Below are positions 39,830-49,613 of a DNA stretch of 64,000 nt, in pieces; the stretch's first letter is position 1; each line of letters opens with the position of its first letter. The position numbers and the translations under genes were made by a program. The DNA lies in the NCBI RefSeq assembly GCF_030161635.1, contig NZ_BSUO01000001.1, positions 1,779,199 to 1,843,198 of the forward strand. The letters are read 5' to 3'. The notes beneath the pieces are model-generated. The model did not search any database, was not told where the DNA came from, and saw only the letters and a program-made list of their open reading frames with translations. The stretch is from Mobilicoccus caccae (GTDB lineage Bacteria; Actinomycetota; Actinomycetes; Actinomycetales; Dermatophilaceae).

Positions 39830-40997
39830 CAGCGGCCTTCCCTGTCGTCGGTGACGCCGACCGGATGCACCTCGTCCCGCCCGCAGGCGGCGGGCATCGG
39901 ACGGCGGAGGTTCGGGCAGCACCCGGGGGCACAGCGCGAGGGCAGCGCGCCGAGCGCGGAGACGCTGGCGGGTTCGACGTCCTCCCCCGGGCCTCCCGGG
40001 CCCGCTCTTCGAGGAGGTCGACCAGGCCCGCCACGAAGCGCGGGTCGTCCTGCACGGTCGGGATCCGGGCGAAGGCGAGCCCGAGCGCCTCGGCCGTCTC
40101 GGCGGCCTCGGTGTCGAGGTCGTGCACGACCTCCATGTGGTCGGCGACGAACCCGATCGGACTGACCACCACGCCGTCGACGCCGTCGCGGGCCAGGTCC
40201 TCCAGGTGGTCGCACACGTCGGGCTCCAGCCACGGCTGGTGCGGCGGGCCCGAGCGCGAGCAGTACACGAGGCTCCACCCGATCTCGCGACCGACCTGCT
40301 CACGGATCCGGTCGGCGACGATCTCGGCGATCTCGGTGTGCCGGCGCAGGTAGTCCTCACCGGAGGGGCCCGAGGAGTGGGCCATGGCATCGGGGATCGA
40401 GTGCGTGACGAACGCCACGTGCGGCCTGGTCAGGTCGTGGGCGTCGAGGAAGGAGGCCACGCCGTCGGCCGTCCGCCCGGCCACGGCCTCGACGAACCCC
40501 GGGTGGTCGGCGTATGGGCGGATCTTGTCCACCTCGATGTCGACGCCCGCGCCGACCGTGACGTTGCCGCCGTCCTGCGCGTCGAGACCCAGCTCGGCCA
40601 GCGCCTCGGCGATGTCCTCCCGGTACTGCCGGCAGCCCGAGTAGGAGGGATACGCGCTGGTCACGAGGGCCACCAGGCGGGTCGAGCCGGCAGCGCGCGC
40701 CTCCCGTAGGGCCTCGATCGTGAAGGGGGCGGCGTGGCGGTTGCCCCAGAGGATCGGCAAGGACTCACCGCGGCGGTCCAGTTCGGCCCGCAGCGCCGCG
40801 ATGAGGCGCCGGTTCTCGCCGTTGATCGGGCTGATGCCCGCGCGCATGTCGTAGTGGTGGGCGACCTCGGTCAACCGTTCGTCGGGGATCCCCCGGCCGC
40901 CGGTGACGTGGCGTAGGAACGGCATGACCTCATCCGGCCCCTCGGGGCCTCCGAACGAGAGCAACAGCAGGGCATCGTACGGCGCGAGCGAACTCAC
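39829..40997 (-). CDS. hemH: Coproporphyrin ferrochelatase (frameshifted near the end)
   Basis: About 389 residues from GTG 40997 (AAGGAG upstream) once a missing base near 39984-39993 is restored. It inserts iron into coproporphyrin III, making the coproheme used by HemQ. Conserved blocks are LLLSFGGPEGPDEVMPFL, GNRHAAPF, SAYPSYSGCRQYRED, and VAFVTHSIPDAMAHSSG with the metal-site histidine. The tail after the break (ALPSRCAPGCCPNLRRPMP) has the cysteine cluster of actinobacterial ferrochelatases that binds a [2Fe-2S] cluster. It lies 32 kb from hemQ/hemE. Confidence 0.92.
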
Positions 40998-41203
40998 GGC
41001 ACTCCTTGCGGGCGAGGGACGGTGATGGGGCGAGCGAGGGCGCGATGGGCGAGGAATGCAGGGCCGAACGTCCGGTCCATCCGGCACGCCTCACCGACAT
41101 CGCCGGTCGTCACGCTATCGTGGCCCCGTCCGCCGACCGGCGCGAACCCACCGCGGACGGCCCCTGGCCCGCCGGTCCGGTCCACCCCGATGGGAGAGTC
41201 TCG

Positions 41204-42804
41204 ATGCACGCACTGCGCCTGGTCGGCGTCACGGACGACGGCACCCGACTGGTTCTCACCGGCGCCGGCGACGAGTTCGTCCTGCCGATCGACGCAGCAC
41301 TGCGCTCCGCGCTGCGCAGCGACGCCGGGCACCACTCGAGCCACGGGCACTCCCCGAGCGCCCGATGAGCCCGGTCGAGGTGCAGGCGCTCATCCGCAGC
41401 GGCGCCGACGCCGAGGAGGCCGCCGAGCGCGCCGGATGGACCGTGGAGAAGGTGCGGCGGTACGAGGGGCCGATCCTCGCCGAACGCGAGCACGTGGCGC
41501 GCCTGGCCTCGAACACCCGCCTGCGCCCCCGCGGAGCGACCACCGGCTCCCCCACGTTGCTGAGCCGCGTGACGCGCCGCCTGGCCGACCGCGACGTGTC
41601 GATCGACGACGTCGACTGGGACTCCTGGCGCAACGACGACGGCCAGTGGGTCGTCGAGGTCCACTTCGAGGAACAGGGTCACCACCGCCGCGCGTCGTGG
41701 AGCTTCGCCAAGAGCTCCATGACCCTGCGGGGACTGGACCAGGAGGCGGCCCGCCTCTCCGACGACGACCCCGACCTGCTCGACCCGGGCCCGGAGTACG
41801 ACCGGGGCCGCGACGTCACCGACGCCGGGACGCAGTACGGCCACGCGGGCTCCTACGCCCCGCAGGCGCACCGCTCGCCGCTGGCCGAGGACTCCGACCT
41901 CATGGCCACGCTGCGGTCCACCTCCCGCGCCCGCAACCGCCGTCGCGGGGGTGGCGCGCGTCGCTCACCGTCCGCGGTGCCTCCCGCGGTGGACACCGAG
42001 GACCTGCTGACCACCGCCGGCAGCGGCACGCCCACGACCGCCCCGGCCCAGGACGAGCTGCGCCCCGACCCCGGCCTGACCGGCACCGACGACCACCTCG
42101 CCCCCGACCCCGGCTCCCCCGCCGCTCCCGAGCTCGACGAGCCGGAGCAGGACGAGCCCGAGGCGCCCACGCCCGCGCCGACGAGTCAGGGCATCCCCGC
42201 CCGCGTCGAGTCCGACCTGCATGCCGACCCCGGACTGGCCGGCACCGAACGGCAGCTCGCACCCGACCCCGGATCGCCGACGCTCACTCCGGCCGACCCG
42301 GCTCCGGCGAACGAGGAACCGCTGCTGCCGTTCGAGGACGAGATCACCGAGATCGCCACGCCTGCACCGACTCCCACGCCCACGCCTGCACCGACTCCCA
42401 CGCCTGAGCCGACTCCGCCGACTCCGGTCACGAGCGAGGCGGCGACGTCGGACGAGACGACGTCGGAGGAGACGCCCAAGCCCCAGCCCGCCCCCCGCGC
42501 CAAGAGGACGCGGCGTCGCAAGGCGACCGCGCCGGCGCAGGAGGTATCGCCTCCCCAGAACCAGAACCAGAACCAGAACCAGGGCCTGGCGTCGGCGACG
42601 GACATCGCCTCCGCACCCGCTCCGGAGACCCAGCCCGAGCCCGAGCCGGCGGCAGAACAGACCCCGAAGCCGGCCTCGAGGAAGGCGGCGAAGTCGTCGT
42701 CCTCGGCCGCGTCGCGTCGGCGCGGGCGGGCGAGCGTCCCGGCGTGGGACGACATCATGTTCGGCGCGAAGGCCGGGGAGGACCCCTCAGCGCGCGACGA
42801 GTGA
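41204..42804 (+). CDS. sepH: SepH (DUF3071) cell-division protein (one frameshift)
   Basis: About 533 residues once a missing C near 41352-41355 (CCCC run) is restored. The first frame starts MHALRLVGVTDDGTRLVLTG at ATG 41204. The second resumes at PMSPVEVQALIRSGADAEEA and carries the HTH-like GWTVEKVRRYEGPILAEREHVA. SepH binds FtsZ and stimulates its assembly in Streptomyces and Mycobacterium. The C-terminal half is disordered: two copies of a DPGL-GT-LAPDPGSP-like repeat, a Pro/Thr run, a lysine/arginine patch (RAKRTRRRKA) and an Asn/Gln run. The gene overlaps the convergent phosphatase gene by 18 bp. Confidence 0.9.
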
Positions 42805-43952
42805 GGCCCGGCCCGGTGAGCGCCGGGGTGGCACCACGAGGAACGGGATGGCGATCTCGTCGGGGGTCAGTGAGCCGTGCAGGCCGATGAGGCTGCGCAG
42901 TTCGTGGCGTTGGGTGCGGGAGTCCACGACGGCCTGGGTGCCGCGCATGGCGACGACGACGTCGCCGACCCGCTCGAGCATCGGGGCGTCGATCCCGCCG
43001 AAGAGCGCGTCGGCCTCCGAGCGTGGGACGACCCAGGCGTCCTGCCCGAGTCGCGCCGTCCAGGTGGCGACGACGTCGTCGGTGGCGCCCGGCTCGCAGT
43101 AGAGCTGCAGCGCGCGGGCCTCGCCCCCACATGGCGCACGCCGGCGGCGAGTTCGGCGTCGTGCGCGAGGTCGATCCGCTCGTCCAACGGTGAGGTGACC
43201 ATGCCGTGGTCGGCGGTGACGACGATCGCGGTGTCGTCGGGCACGCTGTCCGCGAGGCGGCGCAGTTCGCCGTCGACGGCCTCCAGTTCGGCGCCCCACT
43301 GCCAGCTGTCCGGTCCGCGCACGTGACCGATCTTGTCGACCTCGCCCCAGTACAGGTAGGCGAGGCTGCGCGGGTCGCGGCCCAGGGCCGACAGGGTGGC
43401 GTCGACGCGGTCGGCCAGGGTCGTGGCGGCGACGAACGACCCTCCGCGCAGGGCGGCGTTGGTCAGGCCGGAGCCGTCGAAGTAGCCGGGTCCGGTCCGG
43501 GTGACGCGGACACCGGCCGCCTCGGCCTCGCCGAACAGCGTCGGCCGGGGCTGCCACAGGTAGGGGTCGGGGCCGTCCTCCCAGCTCAGCTCGTTGAGGA
43601 GCCGGTCGGCGCCGGGGATCATCACCATGTAGCCGAGCATCCCGTGGGCGCCGGGCGGCAGGCCGGTGCCAAAGGTGCCCATGCTCGTCGCCGTGGTCGA
43701 GGGGAATCCCGACAGCAGCGTGGTGCCGGTCGCCAGGAGGGACCGCAGGAAGGGTGCGTGACCGCCGCGGCGGCGCAGCAGGACGTCGCCCAGTCCGTCG
43801 ACGAGCACGACCACCGCGCGGCGGCATTCGGGGACCGGGAGACGCCCCACCACGTCCGGGACCCCGAGCGCGGCGCACACCGAGGGCAGGACGTCGGCGA
43901 GTCCGCCACCGTCGTACGCGGCCGCGGGAGACCTCAGATCGTCGGGGATCAC
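42787..43952 (-). CDS. Alkaline-phosphatase-superfamily phosphodiesterase (frameshifted)
   Basis: About 388 residues after restoring a G near 43124-43130 (GGGGG run). Metal and nucleophile blocks of the nucleotide pyrophosphatase/phosphodiesterase group are visible: VVLVDGLGDVLL, the nucleophile threonine in GFPSTTATSMGTFGTGLPP, YWGEVDKIGHVRG and TADHGMV. The second frame adds RALQLYCEPGATDDVVATW and the C-terminus. There is no signal peptide, so it is probably cytoplasmic. Its start lies 4 bp after the DUF5998 stop. Confidence 0.87.
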
Positions 43953-43956
43953 GAGG

Positions 43957-44550
43957 TCAGCGAGCCGTCGCGGCCTGCAACGCGGAGGCGAAGGCCACGG
44001 CCTGCGCGAGGGCGTTGTCCCCGTCGGCGACGGCGCTGACGCGCACGCTGATGTCGTCGGCGGTCAGGGTGCCCTCGTACCCGTGGTCGGCGTCGCACGC
44101 GGGGTCGCCGCAGGTGGCGGGCAGCAGGTCGACCCGGCTCACCGAGCCCCACCCGATGGTCACGGTGATCTCGTGGCCGAGGACCCCCGGACGATACGAC
44201 GCCGGATCGGCCACGACGTGCGTGAGCATGACACCGCGCACGCCCGCCAGCGGCACGCTCTCGGTCGTGGCGGTAGCCGTCCCCACCGGAGCCCCGTCCT
44301 CGGTGTGGTCGTCGGCGTGGGCGACCACGAGCCGCGTGGTCGTCAGCACGAGGACCGTGACGTGGCGACGCACCGAGTCGTGGTCGAAGGTCGTCTCCTG
44401 ATGAACCAGGTGGGAGACCACCTCGTCGCCGGCGAGAGCGGTACCGACGACGTCACGCACGAGGGCCGGGTAGTACCCGGCGCGCTCGATGTCACGGGTC
44501 AGCTCGGGAGGCAACCCCTGTGGACCGGGTTGGCGGGAGGTGAAGCTCAT
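43957..44550 (-). CDS. DUF5998 family protein
   Basis: 197 residues from ATG 44550 (GGAGG 5 nt upstream). An N-terminal helix (LPPELTRDIERAGYYPALVRD) precedes a beta-rich core (RRHVTVLVLTTTRLVVAHAD). A GDPACDADHGYEG motif lies near 155. It is an actinobacterial family with no known function, regularly upstream of the phosphatase-like gene as here. It is in one transcript with the upstream acyltransferase fusion (29-bp gap). Confidence 0.82.
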   Translation of the reverse strand: MSFTSRQPGPQGLPPELTRDIERAGYYPALVRDVVGTALAGDEVVSHLVHQETTFDHDSVRRHVTVLVLTTTRLVVAHADDHTEDGAPVGTATATTESVPLAGVRGVMLTHVVADPASYRPGVLGHEITVTIGWGSVSRVDLLPATCGDPACDADHGYEGTLTADDISVRVSAVADGDNALAQAVAFASALQAATAR

Positions 44551-44579
44551 TCCTCCAGTGTCTCCGAAACGGCCGCGAC

Positions 44580-47269
44580 TCATGTCATCGCCCGTCGACC
44601 CGCGTCGGTGCGCACGTCCGCGGGTGCGAGGACGATCTCCGCTCCGAGCACGTCGGCCCCGGCCGAATGCGCGTTGACCGGGTTGAGTTCGAGGTGGGAG
44701 ATCTCGGGGATGTCGTCGGCGAGGGCCGCCACGCGGAGCACGACGTCGACGAGCGCGTCCTGGTCGGTGGCGGGAGCCCCCGGTAGCCCTGCAGCAGCGG
44801 CGCGGACCGTACCTCGGAGACGAGGCCCCGGGCATCGACGTCGGTGAGCGGCGGGATGCGGTGCCCCAGGTCGCCGAGCAGGTCGGCGGCCGCACCGGCG
44901 ACCCCGAAGGAGACCACGGGCCCGAACAGGGGGTCCTCCACCGACCGCACGAGCGTCGCGAGGCCGACCGGTGCCATCTTCTGCACGACCAGCATCGGGT
45001 CGCCGGTGTAGGCGAACTGCCGGGACATCTCCTCGAACGCCGCGACGACGGCCTCGTCGGTGGTCAGCCCACCGCGGACACTGCCCGGGCGCATCCGGAC
45101 GCCGGCGAGCATCGATCGCACGACGACGGCCCCCTCGATGCCGGCCGCCGCATCGACGGCCTCCTCCGGCGTCGACACGCGGAACATCGGCCACATCTCG
45201 AGGCCGTAGGCGGCCAGCAGGGTCGTGACCTCCTCCATGTCGAGCTGCCGACCGCCGGGGCTGCCGTCGAGGATCCGATCGACCACGCCCCGCGCTGCGA
45301 CGCGGTTGATCCCCTCGGGCCGGACGAACTCGCCATGATCCTTCTCGCGCCACATCGCATACCGGGTCGCGGCGCCGAGCGCGGCCACCCCGTCGATCGG
45401 GGTCTTGTAGACGGGCACGATGTAGCGACCGCTGCCGTCGCTGCGGGGGCGCCCGGCCCGGTGCATGATGTCGGTGACGTCGCGCAGCCCGAAGAACGTG
45501 ACGATGCACGGCTTTCCGTACGGCCAGGCCGTGTGCGCGACGGCGCTCGCCACGTCCTCGTCGCCCGAACGCATCGGGGGTGTCACGCAGACGATGACGC
45601 TGTCGACGTTCTCGTCGGCGAACGCGGCCTCGGTGGCGTCGGCCACCTGCGTGGCGGTGCAGTCCACCCGGAGCGTCACGGGGCCGTGCGAGACGTACAA
45701 CCCGACCTTGACCGCCTTGTCCGCGACGATCGCGTTCAACCCGTGGGAGTTTCCGACGACGGCGACCCGGGGGCCGGCAGGCAGCGGCTGGTGGCTGACC
45801 AACTGGACGATGTCGACGAGTTCGTGGACGCTGTCGGCCTGCATGACCCCGGCCTGGTCGAGCAGGGCGGCGAAGGCCGCGGGGTCGACCCGGGGGCGCG
45901 GGCCCGGTGCCCGGGGGCACGGTGCCGATCGTGCCCGTCTTGACCGCGACGACCGGCTTGCGCATGGACAACTGACGCGCGATCCGCGAGAACTTGCGCG
46001 CGTTACCGAGCGACTCGAGGTAGAGGCCGACGGTGCGCGTGTTGTCGTCGTCGATGAAGTACTGCATGAGGTCGTTGCCGGAGACGTCGACGCGGTTGCC
46101 GGCCGAGGCGAAGATCGAGACCCCGAGGCGACGCCTGACCACCGAGGCCAGCAGGCCCATGCCGATGCCGCCGCTCTGGCTGAACAGCCCGAGGGAGCCC
46201 GGCCCCGGATTGTGCCGGGCCACCGTCGCGGCGAGACGGACGTCGGGGTCGTTGTTGACGAGTCCGAAGGAGTTGGGTCCCACGACACGCATGCCGTTCG
46301 TCCGGGCACGGTGCAGCAGCGCGGCCTGGCGGGCCTCCCCTTCGGGACCGGCCTCGGCGAAGCCGGAGGAGACCACCACGAGGGACTTCACGCCGGCCTC
46401 GGCGCAGTCGTCCACGACGTCCAGCACCCGCTCGGCGGGCACGGCGATGACCGCCATGTCCACGCCGCCCTCGATGTCGGTGACCCGGGAGTGCGCGGGC
46501 AGTCCCCGCACCGAGTCGGTCTCGCTGTTGACGAGGTGGACCTGACCGGCGAACCCGCCGTCGAGGAGGTTGTCGAGCAGGATCGATCCCACGGCGTCCG
46601 GCCTGCGGCTGGCACCGACGACGGCCACCGAGCACGGGCTGAGCAGCGTGTGCATGCTCTGCGCCTCGGCGCGATGCTCGCGGGCGAGCTGGACGGCCTT
46701 GCTCTTCTCGGTGGGCTCGATCGTGAACTCCACGGCGATCACGCCGTCGTCGAACCGGTGCTTGACCTCATAGCCTGCGTCGATGAAGACGTTCATCATC
46801 TTGCGGTTCTGGGGCAGGACGTCGGCCACGAAGCGACGGATCCCCCGCTCCTGCGCGACCGCCGCCAGGTGCTCCAGGAGGACCGACCCCACCCCTTGCC
46901 CTGGTAGTGGTCGGAGATGTTGAACGCCACCTCCGCCACGCTCTCGTCCTCGAGGCGGTCGTACCGGGCGATGCCGATGATGTCGTCCTTGATCGTGGCC
47001 ACGATGGCGGCCCGCGCGTCGTAGTCGACGTGCGTGAAACGATGGACGTCCTTGTCCGAGAGCTGCTTGATGGGCGCGAAGAAGCGCAGGTAGATGGACT
47101 CCTCGGACTGCCGGCCGTGGAAGATGCGGATACCGTCGGCGTCACCGGGGGTGATGGGTCGGACGTGGGCGACCGACCCGTCCCGGAGCACGACGTCCGC
47201 CTCCCAGGCCACCGGGTAGTTCTCGGGAAGGTCGAGCTGATCGGGCGAGGGCAACGCGTCGTCGGCCAT
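44580..47269 (-). CDS. GNAT acetyltransferase fused to an ADP-forming acyl-CoA-synthetase-like protein (three frameshifts)
   Basis: About 897 residues from ATG 47269 after restoring bases near 46892-46895, 45900 and 44777-44781, all in G/C runs. The N-terminal GNAT domain (about 20-190) has HVRPITPGDADGIRIFHGR and an acetyl-CoA loop, YQGKGVGSVL, rebuilt across the first break. CoA-binding (SVAVVGASRRPDAVGSILLD), succinyl-CoA-ligase-like and ATP-grasp domains follow. This is the Pat-type protein lysine acetyltransferase layout with GNAT at the N-terminus, as in many actinobacteria; such enzymes acetylate and switch off acetyl-CoA synthetase. Whether the synthetase part is catalytic is unclear. 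Confidence 0.83.
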
Positions 47270-47275
47270 GCGGGC

Positions 47276-47281
47276 AGTATC
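47276..47281 (-). promoter_or_regulatory. -10 element (GATACT) of the GNAT fusion gene, probable leaderless start
   Basis: GATACT ends 6 nt before the ATG on the minus strand, with no ribosome-binding site between. Confidence 0.4.
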
Positions 47282-47340
47282 CCATGCGCAGTCCGGCCTC
47301 CAGGGGAGGTCGGGACGCGGCGCACACCACACCCGATGTT

Positions 47341-47397
47341 GTTTCAGACATCCTCTTCGCGCAAAGTCTGTGAAACCGGGCATGCTCCCACTAGTCT
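47341..47397 (+). promoter_or_regulatory. Promoter and candidate FruR operator of the fructose PTS operon
   Basis: An imperfect inverted repeat, GTTTCAGAC (47341-47349) and GTCTGTGAAAC (47366-47376), precedes a -10-like TAGTCT (47392-47397). The right arm covers the -35 region, so a bound repressor would block RNA polymerase. A DeoR-type regulator is encoded as the first gene. Confidence 0.5.
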
Positions 47398-47430
47398 CGG
47401 GCGCAACAGCGGACACAAGGGAGTGTGCAG

Positions 47431-48192
47431 ATGCATCAACACGAACGTCATACGTTCATCGTCGATCTGGCACGCCGGACTCCTCGCGTGGAGGTCGGCG
47501 ACCTGGCCGAGAGCCTGGACGTGACGCCGGAGACGATCCGCCGTGACCTCACCGCCCTCGAACGCCACGGACTGGTCCGCCGCGTGCACGGTGGCGCCAT
47601 CGCCATCGAACGCTTCGGTTTCGAGCCCACCCTGGAGAGCCGCACCGAACTCCACCGCGAGGAGAAGCGCCGCATCGCCGAGATGGCGATCGGTCTCGTG
47701 CCCGAGCACGGCGTCGTGCTCCTCGACGCGGGCACGACCACCGGCGTCATCGCCGAACTCCTCCCCCACGGGCGCGAACTCACCGTCGTCACCGACTCCC
47801 TGACGATCGCCGGCGCGCTCGCCCGCCGCACCGACCTCGAACTGCACCTGCTCGGCGGCCGGGTCCGTCACCGCACCCTCGCGGCCGTCGGCCCCTGGGC
47901 CGTGCACGCTATCGCCGACGTCCACGTCGACGTCGCGTTCATCGGCACCAACGGCGTGTCGGTGGACCGCGGTCTGACCACCCCCGACGAGGCCGAGGCC
48001 GCCACCAAGCGCGCGATGATCGAGGCCTCCGCGTGCCCCGTCCTCGTGTGCGACCACTCCAAGATCGGGACGAACCACTTCCACCGGTTCGGCGAACTGT
48101 CCTCGATCGACACCATCGTCACCGACTCCGGTCTCGATCCCGAGACCGCTGCCGCGCTCGGTGCCCACGGACCGGAGGTCCTCCTCGCATGA
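47431..48192 (+). CDS. fruR: DeoR-family repressor of the fructose operon
   Basis: 253 residues from ATG 47431, chosen over GTG 47425 because AAGGGAG is 7 nt before the ATG. The DeoR winged helix is at the N-terminus (VEVGDLAESLDVTPETIRRD, then RRVHGGAIAIERF). The sugar-phosphate effector domain has LDAGTTTGVIAELL, VTDSLTIAGAL and FIGTNGVSVDRGLTTPDEAEA. It likely senses fructose-1-phosphate. Its stop overlaps the fruK start (ATGA). Confidence 0.88.
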   Translation: MHQHERHTFIVDLARRTPRVEVGDLAESLDVTPETIRRDLTALERHGLVRRVHGGAIAIERFGFEPTLESRTELHREEKRRIAEMAIGLVPEHGVVLLDAGTTTGVIAELLPHGRELTVVTDSLTIAGALARRTDLELHLLGGRVRHRTLAAVGPWAVHAIADVHVDVAFIGTNGVSVDRGLTTPDEAEAATKRAMIEASACPVLVCDHSKIGTNHFHRFGELSSIDTIVTDSGLDPETAAALGAHGPEVLLA

Positions 48193-49142
48193 TCGTCACC
48201 GTCACCCCCAACCCCAGCGTGGATCGCACCATCGAGGTCGACGTGCTACGCCGCGGCGAGGTCCACCGCGCCACCTCGACCCGGCTCGACCCGGGCGGCA
48301 AGGGCATCAACGTCTCCCGCGCCATCGACGCCCATGGCGGCGCCACCCTGGCGGTGCTCCCGGTCGGCGGAGCACACGGCCGCATGATGACCGAACTCCT
48401 CGACGCCACGGGCACCCCGGTGCGCGCCGTGCCCATCGAGCAGTCGATCCGGGCCAACGTCGCGATCGTCGAACCCGACGGGTCGACCACCAAGGTCAAC
48501 GAGCCCGGCCCGCAGTTGTCACCCGCCGAGGTCGAGGCCTTCCTCGCCGCGGCCGGCGACGCGGTGGGCACCTCCCCCGGCGCGTGGATCGTCGGATGCG
48601 GCAGCCTGCCGGGTGGTGTCGCGGGCGACTTCTACGCCGGGCTCGTGCGGCTCGCCCACGACCACGGCTGCAAGGCGGCCATCGACACCTCGGGGGCGCC
48701 GCTGGCGCAGGCCGTCCCCGCCGGTCCCGACCTCATCAAGCCCAACCGGGTCGAGCTCGGCGAACTCGTCGGCGCCGACCTGTCCAGCGTCGGCGACGTC
48801 GTCGACGCCTCCCGCGAACTCATCTCCGGTGGCATCGGCGAACTGCTCGTCTCGCTCGGACGCGACGGCGCCCTGTTGGTCACGGCCCACTCCGTGGCGC
48901 TCGCGGCGGCCACCGTCGACCGGCCCGTGTCGACCGTCGGGGCCGGCGACTGCACGCTCGCCGGCTACCTCCTGGCCCTCGACACCGGCGCGGATGCGCC
49001 CACGGCGTTGCGTCAGGCCGTGGCCTTCGGGTCCGCCGCCGTGGCGCTACCTGGAACGAAGGTGCCGTCCGCGCGCAACGTGGCGGCAGTCCATGTCAGG
49101 CTCGACCTCGCACCGGATCGAACGATCCCCCTCTCCGATTGA
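48189..49142 (+). CDS. fruK: 1-phosphofructokinase
   Basis: 317 residues. PfkB-family kinase converting fructose-1-phosphate, the product of the PTS, to fructose-1,6-bisphosphate with ATP. Hallmarks are TPNPSVDRTIEVD at the N-terminus, DPGGKGINVSRAI near residue 35, and the signature PVSTVGAGDCTLAGYLLAL with the catalytic aspartate. It is coupled to fruR and followed 16 bp later by the EIIA gene. Confidence 0.93.
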   Translation: MIVTVTPNPSVDRTIEVDVLRRGEVHRATSTRLDPGGKGINVSRAIDAHGGATLAVLPVGGAHGRMMTELLDATGTPVRAVPIEQSIRANVAIVEPDGSTTKVNEPGPQLSPAEVEAFLAAAGDAVGTSPGAWIVGCGSLPGGVAGDFYAGLVRLAHDHGCKAAIDTSGAPLAQAVPAGPDLIKPNRVELGELVGADLSSVGDVVDASRELISGGIGELLVSLGRDGALLVTAHSVALAAATVDRPVSTVGAGDCTLAGYLLALDTGADAPTALRQAVAFGSAAVALPGTKVPSARNVAAVHVRLDLAPDRTIPLSD

Positions 49143-49157
49143 TCGAAGGAGTACCCC

Positions 49158-49613
49158 GTGAGCAACGACCTCATCACCACCGAGCAGGTCATCCTCGGAC
49201 TGGAGAACACCGACCGGCAGGAGGCGACACGGCGCCTCGGTGAGTCGCTGGTCTCCTCCGGCCGCGTGACCGATCTCGAGGGGTTCCTCGCCGACGTGGC
49301 CGCCCGCGAGGCGCAGATGGCCACGGGCCTGCCCGGCGGCATCGGCATCCCCCACTGCCGCAGCCCGCACGTGGCGGTGCCCTCGCTCGCCTTCGGCCGC
49401 TCGGAGGCCGGCATCGACTGGGGCGCCGAGGACGGTCCGGCCCACCTGATCTTCCTCATCGCGGCCCCCGAGGGCAGCGGCGAGGACCACCTGGCGATCC
49501 TCGCCAAGCTCGCCCGCAAGCTCATGCGCGCGGAGTTCAAGGACGCCCTGCGCACGGCGCCCGACGCTGCCACCGTCGTCGAGGTCGTGGAGCGGGAGGT
49601 GGTCAACGCATGA
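49158..49613 (+). CDS. Fructose PTS EIIA domain protein
   Basis: 151 residues from GTG. The phosphorylated histidine is H66 in GGIGIPHCRSPHV, typical of the fructose/mannitol EIIA class. It takes phosphate from HPr and passes it to EIIB. It is stand-alone here, not fused to HPr as in E. coli FruB. The stop overlaps the EIIBC start (ATGA). Confidence 0.92.
   Translation: MSNDLITTEQVILGLENTDRQEATRRLGESLVSSGRVTDLEGFLADVAAREAQMATGLPGGIGIPHCRSPHVAVPSLAFGRSEAGIDWGAEDGPAHLIFLIAAPEGSGEDHLAILAKLARKLMRAEFKDALRTAPDAATVVEVVEREVVNA

Noticed and set aside
41204..41368. A separate 54-codon gene ahead of sepH
   Set aside because: Its residues (MHALRLVGVTDDG) are the N-terminus of SepH. A one-base gap in a CCCC run separates it from the rest.
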